Source: Lingula anatina (Eukaryota; Brachiopoda; Lingulata; Lingulida; Lingulidae). Taken from it: a DNA stretch of 64,000 nucleotides. The notes beneath the pieces are model-generated. The model had not been told where the DNA came from. It was given only the letters and a program-made list of their open reading frames with translations, and made no database searches. The first letter of the stretch is position 1; each line of letters starts with the position of its first letter. The translations under genes and the position numbers were made by a program. The stretch is taken from the NCBI RefSeq assembly GCF_001039355.2, contig NW_019775303.1, forward strand, positions 341,664-405,663. Reading direction: 5' to 3'. Positions 23,201 to 38,200 of this stretch are shown here, one piece after another.

Positions 23201-26200
23201 TATTTACACATTTTGCGAACCTGGATCAACCCTAAAACCTTTTTGTTAAAGTGTTGCAAAACATGTATTACTTAATTCACAACAGGGGAGGGGTGGTTGC
23301 TTCTGCAGAATTTAAACAATAAATTTTGACTGAGTTCAGCAAAGGGCACTGCATGCACTAAACAAGTTGACTGCATAACCCATGTGTGGTACCTTACTAG
23401 TTTATCTCTTCCTAATTACATACTACCTTGGTATGCTTTGAGTCCAGTGTATGTGATTTGTACACATAGTCAAGTGCATAACCATGGTTTGATGAACTAG
23501 TCATAATGATATACCACCTTCAAGTACAGAGGGTTTCTAACCATTGTGATCAATGGAGTTATGGTCTCAATGAAAGTCTGGCACCTGGGTGGGGTTAAGA
23601 TGATGAAAGAGCCCTAGCACAATGGATGGGGTATAATTCTCATTATTACCAGGTTTTATTACTATAGGTATTCAGTATAAGTCTAATTTTGTCATCAGGT
23701 GGCCATATTATAAATGACTTAATGTTCCACCTTTAGTTGATCCCAAATTTCCCAGACTGTATTTCAGACTGGGTCCGTGCAGTTCGTAATTGATTGTCTA
23801 GTATTGTTTTACATTTTTTTTGATAAAGTATCAGCTGTTTTAGTAATTGGATTCATTAGTGCTAGCAAATGAACCTGTAGCAATGACTTGTTAAATCATG
23901 TGATGGGCAGAAACATCCCCTTCTCTCATTTATGAATTATTTCAACACATGGGTTAGCAACATACTGCTGTTATGTTATCCTGGGCAACATAGATGTACT
24001 TTCTACCTGTTTTACCTTGTCATCTTGTCCAATTTCATCAACCAGTGACAAGCAGACTTCTTTAGATCTGTTATGTCGCTATGGGTGTTTTCTCCAATAT
24101 ATATTATAATTGAGGTTAAATAAATTAGGTACAGTAAAGAATGATTAAAGAATTACAATGTGCAGTGAAGTCCATTTATTGTCATAGCTAGTTAAATGAA
24201 ACCAATGACAATCCTAGGCATTTGATACCTAAAGAGATGGGCATATTTCAGAATGACCATTATCTCCCCAAAGTCATCAATCCAGCCACAAATTTTGTCG
24301 ACAGCAATCAAAGCTAGACATTAAAAATTCAACATTTGGCAGTTAGCCAAGGAGACTAACCTTCCCTCCCACCCTTGTACCAGCAAGCCCCCCCCCCCTT
24401 TTAAGCCAATGACACCCTATCCTTTAGGTGATAGCATTAGAGTGTGTAATTGGTTTGTCCTGTCAATTGAAGGTGACACCATTCTATCTTCCTTTAATTT
24501 TTAACCATAAGGTGTAATGCAATAAAATAGGAGTCAAACCATCAACAAAGGCGTTCCTCTTTAACCTGGCCATAGATTGACTTATTATGACTCTAGATAC
24601 AATACCTGCACTCCACGTTGACTACTCTGGTAACATTATCGTAGTTTTACTTGTTTTATTGTTTGCCTTCCCCTTTTTATTGCAGCTTAAATAAAGGTAT
24701 CAAATTAACTCTGGGGTCACAGGTGTTAGAGGTAAGAGAACTGCAGGTCAGGCCCTACACGAAACAACATCAAAGAAACACTTCACAATATTCCAGAAGT
24801 GCTGTGTGAATGGTTTGTTTGTTTTGTTTTCTCGCCTCTTTGCAGCTTATTGCCAGCAGTGGGATATAGTCTTTGAAGTTTGAAGTTTGAATGAGATTTC
24901 CACCCTAACCAAAATGAAGGGCTGTGTGGTATTGTTAAGCACCTCTATCCTACTAAGAATACCACACACATAAATCCTCTTGCAAGGAGACGGTTTAGAG
25001 AGAATGTACTTCGACATCACGTAGAGAATGTCATTATACATGTAAATCATGTCTTCCTTTGCCTTTCTCCCTTTTTTGAAGCCACTCTTGTATGGCATTC
25101 AACTTTTTACTTTATTGGGTATGCTTAAATTTTATATATAGTGAAACCTTATTATTGTACCACCAGCGTTAGCGCTGGCGGTACACATGGTTTCGGTCCC
25201 GTCCGGATCGTTCCGCCGGCTCCGTTGGCTCCGCCGGACGGCTACCGTTACCGCTTCTCCTCCTAGACGGTAAGGGTCCCCGTACCCATCTCATGGATTT
25301 AGGTCANGGCAATCCTAGGCATTTGATACCTGAAGAGATGGGCATATTTCAAAATGACCATTATCTCCCCAAAGTCATCAATCCAGCCACAAATTTTGTC
25401 GACAGCAATCAAAACTAGACATTAAAAATTCAACACTTGGCAGTTAGCCAAGGAGACTAACCTTCCCTCCCACCCTTGTACCAGCAAGCCCCCCCCCCCC
25501 TTTTAAGCCAATGACACCCTATCCTTTAGGTGATAGAATTAGAGTGTGTAATTGGTTTGTCCTGTCAATTGAAGGTGACACCATTCTATCTTCCTTTAAT
25601 TTTTAACCATAAGGTGTAATGCAATAAAATAGGAGTCAAACCATCAACAAAGGCTTTCCTCTTTAACCTGGCCATAGATTGACTTATTATGACTCTAGAT
25701 ACAATACCTGCACTCCATGTTGACTACTCTGGTAACATTATCGTAGTTTTACTTGTTTTATTGTTTGCCTTCCCCTTTTTATTGCAGCTTAAATAAAGGT
25801 ATCAAATTAACTCTGGGGTCACAGGTGTTAGAGGTAAGAGAACTGCAGGTCAGGCCCTACACGAAACAACATCAAAGAAACACTTCACAATATTCCAGAA
25901 GTGCTGTGTGAATGGTTGGTTTGTTTTGTTTTCTCGCCTCTTTGCAGCTTATTGCCAGCAGTGGGATATAGTCTTTGAAGTTTGAAGTTTGAATGAGATT
26001 TCCACCCTAACCAAAATGAAGGGCTGTGTGGTATTGTTAAGCACCTCTATCCTACTAAGAATACCACACACATAAATCCTCTTGCAAGGAGACGGTTTAG
26101 AGAGAATGTACTTCGACATCACGTAGAGAATGTCATTATACATGTAAATCATGTCTTCCTTTGCCTTTCTCCCTTTTTTGAAGCCACTCTTGTATGGCAT

Positions 26201-29200
26201 TCAACTTTTTACTTTATTGGGTATGCTTAAATTTTAAATAGAGTGAAACCTTATTATTACAGAGTGTATTTTTATTTGTTGGACATGGTTGCTTTGTTGA
26301 TCAACTTCCAAAATTTTATTTATTTTTCTGTGCTAATGAGTATGTATCGTGCTTTAACTTCTTACACTCTTTACACAGGCACACAAATCACTGTACCCAG
26401 TCTAAATGACTTAAGATAAATCTGGATAAATGCTCTGCCCGACTTCAAGACTATTCACTAAATGTATAGTCTTCTATGGTGGATAAACCCAGAACAGTGG
26501 TCTCATCCTTTTGATGAACAATACCTTTATCTCAATATGTACCTATTTAATATACTTGTACATATTTCCTCATTGTTATAGAACAGGTGCAAGGGAAATT
26601 GCTCTTCCTCAATTCGTACCCCCTCTTATCAAGTTGATAAAGGGGAGTGATAGTGGTGGAGGAAAGCTCTATCTTCATTCAGTGCAACAACCATTAGTAG
26701 TTTTGGGGCGTGAGGCATAATGAAATAAAATCATTAAATAAGAAATACTAAGGTGTGGTGCAGTAGATTAAAAGATTTCTTGAAAAAATGAAGGGAATGA
26801 TTTAGAGGAGAGTCGGAAGGGGAGGGGTATAGTGCTGATAAAGGGAAGGGAAGTATGAATAAGTGAAAATCGAAAAATTACATACAGACAGAAAAAAGAA
26901 AACTGGTGAAAATTTGATGTGGAAATATTTAAAGGAAGGTATTTCGGACTTCTTTGCACATTGTATATTATAAAAAAAGGCGTGCACAAAAGAAGGAAGT
27001 CAAGAAAGATTTAAAAATAAAAGGGAGGTAAAAGGAATGGTGATATATAGAAAAAAACCATGAGAGGGAGGGTCTTGTTTGCTCAAGTTAAAATTGATAT
27101 GTATTTGCCATTAAGGTGTCTACTTAAGGCTAATTTATTTTGAGAGATGATATGAAAGAGGAATGAAGGTAACTTATTCACATTCCAAAGCTTGCCCTCT
27201 TTGTGCACCAATTCCAGTCTTGGTTCTGACAGGTACTTGCTGCTCAAGTCTTTATAACTGTCACAGGAGGGTCCCAATACATACCACTTCATTTCGTCCT
27301 TCATTCAACTGAAACAGTAACCAGCTCCAGAAGCAGTCACTCTGTTTTTAGAATCTGTATTTAAGTAGTGCTGCCCTGGTAGTTTGGATACTGTGGGCTT
27401 TTTTTTCCTTTTTTTTCATGTTCACCTCTCTCCTTCTTTCTCTCTCTCTCACTCAAATCTACTGTATGCTATTTGCATTTTTTGGAATCTGCGCAGTCTT
27501 GTACATGGATAATTCCTAACAATAACAACTAAGAATTAAACTGTATAGTGCAATATAATGTGTAACTCACCTCCTAATAAAGCTTATTATTATTATTATG
27601 CTTGAAGCGCAATGAGAATATCAACTGTATGTTGCGTTGCATTTCATAAAGAATGCTTTCACTTTCACAACAGTAGTACCCACTGACAATTTGTTTACTA
27701 TACTTTATTTGCTATCTTTGCACTCTTTCTGTACCTTCAATGCATTTGGGAGTGAATCATAGAAGACTTGGAGCAAAGTGAACCTTTATCATAGCGAACC
27801 TATTTTGCCTTAGACTGGGTTCCCATACTTAGATCGATCCATCTGGATTGACCTAACTCCCTGGGGGTTCACGCTAAATTGCTATCAGCTCAAGAGGCTT
27901 AAATGTCTGTCACGCCTACCGAATCAGCTGGGGTAAAGATAATTACCCCCTAACAGCTTTACTAGGCGTGACACACATTTAAGCAATTTAGTGAGACTCC
28001 CCAGGGAGATAGATCGGTCCAAATATCTGTGGGAATGACCCCTTAATGTTGCAAAAGAAGTAAAAACAAATTGACTTTAACTGCATTTATGTGAAACCAG
28101 ATTATATGTCTACATTTCTTCTTTGGGTTAGAAAAGCAAGGGCTTGTTAAACATGTAACACTACCTTGCATACCAAAAAGTGTTTATTTGGGTGTTTTAT
28201 GCTGTGCACTGGGGTGGTTCATGTCAAAACACACAGAAAAACAGTAATCTGACAACCATGAAATATCCAGGCCTAATGGTATTGTTCTTTCTTTTCAGCA
28301 TTAAAATGTGAAGCTGATGCTTCTGCACAGAGGAATGGTCATTTGAATACAATTGCAGAATTTACATTTTTTCTTTGCAGTTAGTCATTTCAAAGCAGTT
28401 TTATTGCATATATTTTGGGAGTTTTTCCAAATGTATTCAGATATATTGTTTCCAAATTATATAGCCTTACATCATTTTTTTGCCACGAAAATGTGTACCT
28501 GTATTTTACAATATTTCAAACTAATTCTCGTTCTTTTTATGTAAGGACATTTTTTTCCTGTGGTTTTATATTTTTTTCTTTTATATCTTTCAGATGAAGG
28601 AAAGTTCCCTGTGATTTTCAACTTGGCTACGGAAGCAGATATTACCAGTAATGCCACATGTGGAGAAACGGGCCCAGAGACCTACTGCAAGCTGGTGGAA
28701 CATGTCAAGCAGCTTATGATGAAGAATTACCAATGTGGGATATGCGATGCTAATGGTGATTTGCCATACCAGCGTCATCCTATTCAGAATGCCATTGATG
28801 GTTCAAATCGGTGGTGGCAGAGTCCAAGTTTAGCCAATGGATGGCAGTATGATTGGGTGACCATTACACTGGACCTTGGCCAGGTGAATGACAATACTAT
28901 TTCTCATTTTTTCCCTAAACCTCATTTTTTCCCTATACCTTATTTTTTCTTATATGCACAAAAACTCGGGCATTATACAAATGCAGTAATGATACAAATT
29001 ATTTCCTGTAAATGATATGTACACTATTTTCAATGATTGTTCATTTTTTAGTTACAATTTGCACTGGAAATGATTTGACATTGTCCAGAATATGTTAACC
29101 ATTGTGTTGCTGCCAGCTACATGTCAACTGACCATGAATTAAGGGTGGCTAGTATAGAATGACCACTGACCATTGTCTTCTCCCCTTTCCCATCATTAGT

Positions 29201-32200
29201 GATAAACGTGACCAGACAACCATAAAACATAAACTTTTAAGTACCCAAGGCTGGACTCCAGTTACCTGGTCTTATCAGCACACCTACAGAGAAAGACCCT
29301 ATCAATACTGAATATTTGGAATAGTTTCTCTTGATTGATTTTTAATGAAGGAGAAACAAATTTTGTGATTTTAGAGGTATACATGCCCCCATGGCAAGAT
29401 GCAGACATTCAATTTTTTCTGTTATAAGCATTTGTTTTAGGAATGTCCTCAAACAGTGATGGCAGTTTGATTTCTGACAATTGAATGAGGGAGGTTTTGA
29501 AAATGTAAATTAGTGGGTGAATGCAGATATGTTTGTGTATATAAATACATTTCCATATCATGAGTATGTGACAGTGTTCTTCTGTTTGTGCATGGTTTGT
29601 GTTTTGCTTGTGTTTGTATGCCTTGAGTGTAAATCAGATATGATATTTTATTGTGTATGTGTTTATTATCTGTGCACAGTAAATCATGAATGAGCTCCCA
29701 CCTGCTTAAAATGATAACCTTGTGAAATGATTAACTCTTCCTAGGGTCAGGGTTTTGTAAGAAGGTGGCCTTGTTTGGGTCAGCAGGAAAATGTACCCAC
29801 AGGGCTTAACTTTCTCCTCTTTTTGTGACAGTGCTTCAATCTGTATATAACTACAGCCTTTGTAATATAATCTGGAGTCAGTTTGATTTTAGATCTTGTG
29901 GCTTGGGTCACTGATTGTTGTTAGTGACAGCAGTGTGGGTCAGTTGACAGCAAAGAGAAAGGTGGGTGGTCGGTCTCCCTGATCCTGATTGAGCATCATA
30001 AAATTGACCATGAAATTCCTGCAGGTGCAGCTTGGTTTTGGTCATATTTGGTGAGGCGCTTTCTGTTCCAGTTTTTTTACATTCAACTTTGTTGTAACCT
30101 TAGCTTAGTCAGCACTTTAGCTAGGATGTCTCATTGGGACCATTCAGAATGGATGATCCGAGTACTTACTGATCCCCCCACTAAATATTGCTGACCATAG
30201 TTCATAAGCAATGCCGCTGATTCCTGACAGTCTCCCCTACTCCACCACTCCTTTAATAGGATTAAATCTCTGCTCTGAGGTTTAATTGCTACATGTAGGT
30301 CCCTGCAGTGATGGCGCATGTGGAGGCAGAGAGACCATCGGGAATCGGCGGCATCGCTTTTGAACTGTGGTGGGCCATATTTAGTTGGCTGATCAGTAAG
30401 TACTCGGATCATCCATTCTGAATGGGGCCATTGGCAATAGTCCACTGCTTTGTCACTTGCTGTAGACCATGCAGCAGGTGCACTTCTTTATTCAGGTTTA
30501 CTTTTCCGAAGGTTCAGTATTCTTCTGAAATGCATGTCGAAAGAAGCGCAGAAGCTATGTACAATTATATACCAATTACGCAACGTATGCAATTTGTGAA
30601 GCATAGCTATTGTTTCAATATACCTTTTCAGAATAGCAAACCTTTGGAATAACAGACCTTCACCATAGCAAACCCAAGATTTCACAGGTCCTAAAAGAAC
30701 ATTTTTTGCCTTTTTTGTACTAGCAGACCTTAGTATTAGCTGCTAACCTTCATAACATAGAGCTGATCCCCATACAGCTTGTCCACATGATTACAATAAA
30801 ATAATTTGATGGCAGAATGACCCCCCAAAAATCCATCAGTTTCGCCCCCTATTTCCTAATCAGTAGGCCAAGCTGATCAGTACTGTGGTGACAGACACTT
30901 CTACTGCAACTACATGTACATAAACTACATTAATATATACAACTACATTAATGTAGACAACTACATGTACACTCATACTACTGTCTAAGTGTATGCCACT
31001 GGTATGTCTGGTTGGTTACAAGATAAATAGATTGCTGCACACATCACACTTTAAGTCTGACTTTGATAGTAGCCTTTTGAACTCATGTGTTGACTAAAAG
31101 ATAAGTTAATGATAGTACATGTACTGTTCAGACTGTTAATATGTAATAGATGAACTCTTAAGGCAAGCAATGGTAGGGTTTGGAGACCTTAATTTTTTTT
31201 TTTAGTTTTTGTTTTGGTGTACATATTATCTCCAGCATCATGGCAATGACTTCAGGTATATATTGAGGAAATAAGGGAGTTTGGAGACCCTGATTATTAT
31301 TTATCTTTGTGAACTACTAAAAAGATGTGAGAAAGAGAAGATGCTTACTTGCAATAGTGTACTTTCTGTTAAGTTGTGTACATGTCATACATGTATGAGC
31401 AATCAAGTTTGATAGATATTAGCAAAGTGGTAGTGGGGGGGGGGGGGGAGGGACCATGGGGTAGGGGGTGTTGGAAAGTACAAAGTAATTTTGGAGGTCC
31501 TTTAATAGGAATTAGTCTTGTTCCAACAGGAGTGGGTCTTGTTTTTGGTTTAAATTCACACCTGTAGTTCAGGAATTTTTGAGATACATGGTGCAATTTA
31601 TAGAGTGGTATTTTACATTTATGTTTAACACTAAAATGCATCTTAACACTTAATTGCCATAAAAATACCATCAGCGAGTACTCAGGTAGCACAGAAGGGG
31701 TGGTATATACTGTATAATAGTAAGTGTCTGGCATAAAACTAAGATATATGGAACAAATGCCAGAAAATGGGAGAAAACATCAGAAAACTGATTGTTATCA
31801 ATGTTAACAGGGAAGTATGTTTTTTCCTCACTTTTTTTCTCAATGTGAACATATTTTGTGCAAGAGGTATGTGTGAAATATCAAAACAAAAAAGTGAACA
31901 GCTGTTAGTTAACTGGTGTACATAATTGCTCAGGGTGTTGCATGTCCTGAACCATAGAGAGAACCAGTCCCCACCCCTTCATTATAGCCATCCAACTACC
32001 TTGCACTCAGTATCCCTACACAGCACACCAAAATGCAGGTTCAAAACATTAAATTTCTTCTCACTAGTTAGCTGACATTTTGTCCAGGAGTTGACCAAAT
32101 GTCACACAGGAATCCAATCTCTCTGAGGATGGTCATTTAAATGAGATTTGTAGGAGAGACTATAGGATTAAGTCTGAAGATTAGGGGTTTCTTCAGCTTC

Positions 32201-35200
32201 AATGAAAGTTACACCATGAAATCACAGTGTACTGACAGCAGCAGGGAGGAAAGACTAGAATGGAGGAGGGTCAGTGGTATGAAAGGGCCTTTCTAGCCCA
32301 GTGCACTAAACGGTGGATTAATTTTCAACCGCAGGCCTGCTGTTATTCAAACATGAGAGGTATTGTGGCAGTGTTCTCATTGAGACAGTTGAACTGGAGA
32401 GGAATATATTTGTGAAAGGAGGGGGAGAGAAAAACACAAATAGGTTCAAACAGAAGGGAATTTTTAAAGTAGCATTGGCCAGTGAATCAGGGATTTATTT
32501 TTGTTACTTTTTAGTTTTAAGCCCTGCAGACAGGCGGTACATAAAAGGTGAATTTTTTTGCCTTTTTCAGCACTAAGTGGATTTGACTTTATTTAGGAAA
32601 AACAAACATCACATTAATTTCCTTGCCCTTGGGGAGTAGAGGCTAAATAAAGGGTTCCCTGTGACATCTTATGTAAACTATTATCATTTGCACAGCTAAA
32701 TGTTGCTTAAGAAAATTAATTAAGGTATTTTCATATGTTCGTATTGCATCAGGTTTGATAAACAGTGCATTTTCTTGGACAAACAGAAGCACTTGTGCAG
32801 AAAATATCTGACATTTTCATGAAGTTAAGTGAGATCATGACTGTCAGTCTTGTATTGGTAAGAGGTACTTGCATCTCTGTATGAATGCAAAACGTTTGCA
32901 GCCAGTAATATGCACAAATGCACATATAAGCTTCAATTAGATCATGCAAATGAAGTAAATTTTCTATGTAACTTAATTGAAATGAGAACCAGCAAGTAAG
33001 TATACCAGACATGAGAAAGATTTATTTAATGAAAAAATATAAAGCGCACCATATTGGGAGATTTTTTGGATGAATATACATTTGTTTTAAGGAGTGTTGA
33101 CACCATGGTTAATAATCTGAAACTGTTACACACTTGTTTCAGTTTATGTAAAAAGCAAGGAGGGGGGGGGGTGACTTCTTTATCTCTGATAGGAATTAGT
33201 TGAAAAGACAAAAAATATAAATGATTGAAGCTTCTTATTTTCATTTTAACGGTAATGCATGCCAGGATCACAATATGTTAAGATCAACTAAGCAAATGTA
33301 AACACACCTATGTTTTTGTGACCAGACTAGTGTGGGACATGTACTTAGTCCATCTTAATTAGAGGAATGTGTACTTGATAGTGGGGTTGTTTCTCTCATG
33401 TGGAACACCATTGACAAAAACAAATTACTTGCTTAATGGAAGAAAATGTGTCAGAAAGTACTTGTTTTTTAACCTTCTTGTTTATAAATTTTTACATTAG
33501 AGTTATGATGTAACTGACTCCTCGGCCACATTACAGTAAGACCTGCTCTCAGATGTCCTAACAATCTTTTCATTGGGGCAAGGGCAGATATTTTCAGAAC
33601 AAAGTGGACAAAAACTCCATATTTTGTTAATATCGGGTGAAAAAATTTATTAATGAGCCCTTTTCTCATTCCACTGAGCATGTGTTGTCCAGATTATTTT
33701 CATTTGGGCTAGTTAAAATCTGCTGGTCAATGGGAAAATGTACCCTCCAGCTGCCATTTGGGGTGTCAACATGACTTAGAATGACACAGGCACACGCTCA
33801 CTGCTTGCTTACATGTTACTGGGGTGTAAGCTCTGTTGGTATTTGAAATTGTTCAAATTATTCAGATTTCAGCCCTCTAGATATGACAACCAGCACCAAA
33901 GCATAGATCCTGAATATATATATATTGTTACACCACTACCTCAAATTATGAACCTTCATTTTTGGGGCTCTGCATTTTATCTCACATTACATCCAGGCAA
34001 TGGTGAAGTTGTTTTTACACATTTTGCATGTAGATCCAGACGCTGATATCTGCTTATTCAGGGGATAATAAAGTCATAGAAGAATTTGACAAATTTGGCT
34101 CTGAGGGCACATCAAATAGGGTCTCCTGTTACATGATGGGAAGTGGAGATATGGGGCACTCTTACTGAAGGCTTGTTCATAAAATTAATTTGGCAGACAA
34201 ACAACATTAGCAATGGGTCCCTTTATTTGTCATGTTCATGATGCTGTCACAGCCAGGCATGAGGCTGTCAATTATCTCGCTGTGAGCTTTATCCAACGAG
34301 ACCTCGCTACTGCCCCCTGGAGGCATGTATCTCTTATGTCAAGTGTGCTGCGGTAATTTTCTTTCCTCTAGATGTTATGCGGCTCTACCTTTAATCTTAG
34401 GTGACCTTTTTTCTGCTTGACTTGCTACATGGTGTTCCCATAACAAACATGACAGAAAGGAGCGGAAATCATAAAAAGAGATGGGATTTCTTTCTCCTAT
34501 TGTTATCTGCCCGTTCCTGGTTAGGGTAAATAATACCCCAGGGGGCTTAGGGGGACTGACCCCCATTCATGCAAAACATGATATGTGACAAAAGAGACAT
34601 AATATCAGTGAATTTTCAGAAGAGTGTGCAAAAAAAAGATGGAGCTGAAGTAGAATGATGTGTTTACCTTGACAGGTGTAATATCAGATAAGTACTTTGT
34701 GGTTACTGTACTGGTTATATAGACCCAGGAACCTTGTTGGCCTTTGAGTATATTATTCTGAGTCAAAGGTCCTGCAGAAACTATTCCCTAATGTTCACTA
34801 GTACAACATTCTCTGAATGCATTGTCATGTATGCTTTAAAATAGAAATATCTTGAGAATGTTAATGATACATGTGTGCATGTTTTTTTTTATTTTTTTTT
34901 GTGTGTCTGTGTAAAAAAAAAAGCAATTCTATCAAAGTATTTTTTGGTAGTGAATGAAGTCTTGTTAAACCTACATCTTTAACTTAAATATGTAGACATT
35001 AAACTGTATTTTTAGTGTTAACAGTCTGTGAACCACACAGAAATGGATGAAAATATTCATATAAGATTTGATAAGATTTTTTTAAAAATCCTCAAAAAGT
35101 AATGGGGTATAAATCTAAAGTTGGTTGTGTATGTAGCAACAAATATAATTGACAGCCTTCCAGCTGTTTTTGTACTCCTCATAGGTGGTAGAGGGTGACC

Positions 35201-38200
35201 TGTCACTTTCAATTATCACCCTTGTCTAACTGTCTGCAGCAACCCTGGTAGACCATATGCTGTGGGAGGGTCATAGCATATGGGCCACATTCTGTGGTAT
35301 TGGCCTAACTTCTTTCTCTTATTATTTTATTATTATTTTTTTTTTTGGGGGGGGGGGGGGCATTATGAAAGGTTCCTCTAGCTTAAAACCATTTGCTTAA
35401 AATACAGTGTAGAATTGTTTTGGTAATCAAATTATTTATATGGCCTTTTAATTTCTTTTAAATATCAACCAAATCTCTAGCATAATTTTATGAAACGTGG
35501 CTAGTTTACCTCTTGACTTTCCTGGTGTATAGGTATCAGTATAAAATCTCATTGATGCCCCATTTGTTTGTCATCTGTTTGTCTGTTGATCTCCAGGTTG
35601 AGTCCCACTGCCCATCCCTGCTATAGTCTCTTATCTCTCCTGAGATAACTGACCAGTGGATAATAACATCAATTGACCAGTGATGCAACTAAGTCAATTG
35701 ATTATTCACTGGTTATCTATGGAAATATTGTGACTACTTCTGGCTGGTATATTATTCAATTGGCAAAAATAATGAAATTTAATCAGTGAAGTGATGATTC
35801 AAAGACAATTGATCAATCATCAAGAACATAAAATATGTTATCTTTTTGACAACCCCTTCTGGTAGTCGAAACTTACAAATGTTATTAAATCAGCACTAAT
35901 AATGCACATTAATTGCTTGATTGGCCTGCTGCACTTTGAATAAACTCACTGTTCAGTTGCCAGTGTTTGAGGAATGAGATGGTGGCATTTGTTTTGCATA
36001 GATTTTTGGTTACAAAAATAGTTTGCTTGAACAGTTAGACTTTTATGGGTGAAGTACGTCTTGGAAGAATCTCAAACAATGTGTATTCTTGGTGGTTCTA
36101 TAGCAAACTGATCCATTCAAATTTACTTAGAATGTAATGATGTGTACAAAATTTTTGTTTTCAAATCTGTCATGTAATACAAGGTGTCTTTAAGAGGGAG
36201 GTTTTACCTCACAAGCCATACCTGTGAAACAGTATTTTAGCTATTGGTAGAGTATTTCTATTAATGGTCCAAATGGGGAAAAGATAAAATGTATTGAAGT
36301 GCACTCAGAAATGCCACTTTAGATGTCACAATGTACTGATGATGGTTCACAGGGAACCTTTGTTGTTTCATGTGGGAAAGTTATGCCATAATTGCAATTA
36401 AAAACTCATTTTCCATCAAGTGAGATTGGGGATGCTGTGAAATCTCACTCAGCTTCTGAAAGTTTTTTTTTTTCCTATTGTCGAGTGGTGACAGATGTTG
36501 TCAAAACAAGTTCTGCCAGAAGTAATTTAGATTGGATAGCCCAGTTCAGGTGGACCAACAGCATTGAAAAGTTAAAAATAACATGTGTTGAACATTTTAC
36601 ACTGGTCAGAATGGCAATGCACTTTTTTCTTTAAAAAGGAAACATCCAGAAATCCCTCACTTTTAGGCCCCAATCCCATAGTGACCATCAGTCTGTGGAT
36701 CGATGGATCCATACGGAGGACTTGCCGGCTGCAGTCAGCTTAACTGAATGACAAGCCTCCTCATGGCTATAAGTAGAATACAGAAGTGCTGGTGGCTATA
36801 TGAATATGTTGGAAACAAGAGGAGGTGTGCCATTCAGTTTAGCTGATTGAACTTCATGAGAATCCCCACAGAGTTGGATTGATCCACATAGACTGATGGT
36901 GTCAATGGGTATGGGGTCTAAGACCCCATTTCCATAGATTTTAGATCGATCTATCCCTGTGGGGAGTCTCACTAGACTACTGTCAGCTAAACCGGCTTAA
37001 GTGTCTGTCCCGCCTACTGAAAGCTGTAAGGGGGTAATTAACTATGGTGCGCGCTCGGCTGACTGCAATTTAGCGTGAACCCCCAGGGAGTTAGGTCGAT
37101 CCAAATCTTAATCCCTGGATCGATCTAAATCTCTGGGAATACACCCTTAATCTGTGTTCTTCCAATCTCCCAAGAATCAAGAATTTAATGTTTTAAAACT
37201 TACAGAAAAAATGAATATTGAATTCATGGTATGTGGAACTGTCCTCCCATCACATTTGCCATTTCCTTGTTAGTATGTTTTCATGGGTTCACAACATGGT
37301 TCAAAATGTCAGAAGAAAAGTATAACAGACATTCCTTTTTTTGTACCTTACTTTAATTGTCCCCTCAGGTACTGATATTTGGACAAATTAATAGTAGAAC
37401 ATAGCACTTTACAGCTAGTGGAAGTACTGATTGCAAGAACCCAAGTATATAAAAGGGCATCAGGGGACAGGTCCTTTTTTTCTTGTAAGTTAAAATTTTT
37501 GTCACAGAGACAAATGGGCCTGTTTGATGTAAGTCATGTCAGGTCCTGGTTAGTGTTTCAAGACACTAAAGTTTTTGCATTTTCAAGCTGGGAGATTTGC
37601 CAATGAATGACATCACTTCTATTGTTTCTAGGGCTTTAAAAGTCTTGTAAGGTGTAAAGATTAAGGGCTTTTCTTAGAGAGAAAAGTTCAAGCAATTGAA
37701 ATGATTACAACATATATAAATCAGAAAGGACAGAGCAGAAAAAAATCGCTCATAAGTGAATTTGTGTAAACTTAAAGATAATATCTTGAAAACAAATTGC
37801 TTTTTTTGATATACCCAAATACTAAAATTGAAAAAACAAGTATTATCAAACTTGCTTTTCTGACAGTTTAAAGACTAGAGTTATTCATTGAAATTAGCTA
37901 TTCAGACTTTAAAAATAATAAATTAATTTTTTTAAAGAAGAACACAGCTCCTTGGCTGGAAAGCTAGTACAAATTTCTTTTAGGAACGTTTCGTATGAAA
38001 AGGAACTTGAATTTCCCTAAGTTTCAGTAACATTCCATGACTGTTTTTCCCCATCAAACTCTTATAGCACAACTGGAGAAAGAAAGTAAGTCCACACATA
38101 CAGATCACCTTGTATGTAAAATTTTACTTTTTGGCTATGTATTGGAACATGTCAATCCACTTGACACCCAAGAAGATAATGCATCTAAATACGTGGCAAA

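Larger units (their letters stand above)
17224..28593 (+). other. Laminin intron 1 (11.4 kb)
   Basis: A long AT-rich intron. It includes G runs (near 21642 and 22472), the paired ~0.95-kb repeats around n25307, and an inverted copy of MITE family 1 at 27814-28045. I see no other exon with usable splice sites and family similarity. Confidence 0.7.

Noticed and set aside
24847-26200. Identical 83-codon minus ORFs present twice
   Set aside because: The identity comes from the duplicated DNA around n25307; the protein has no recognisable features.
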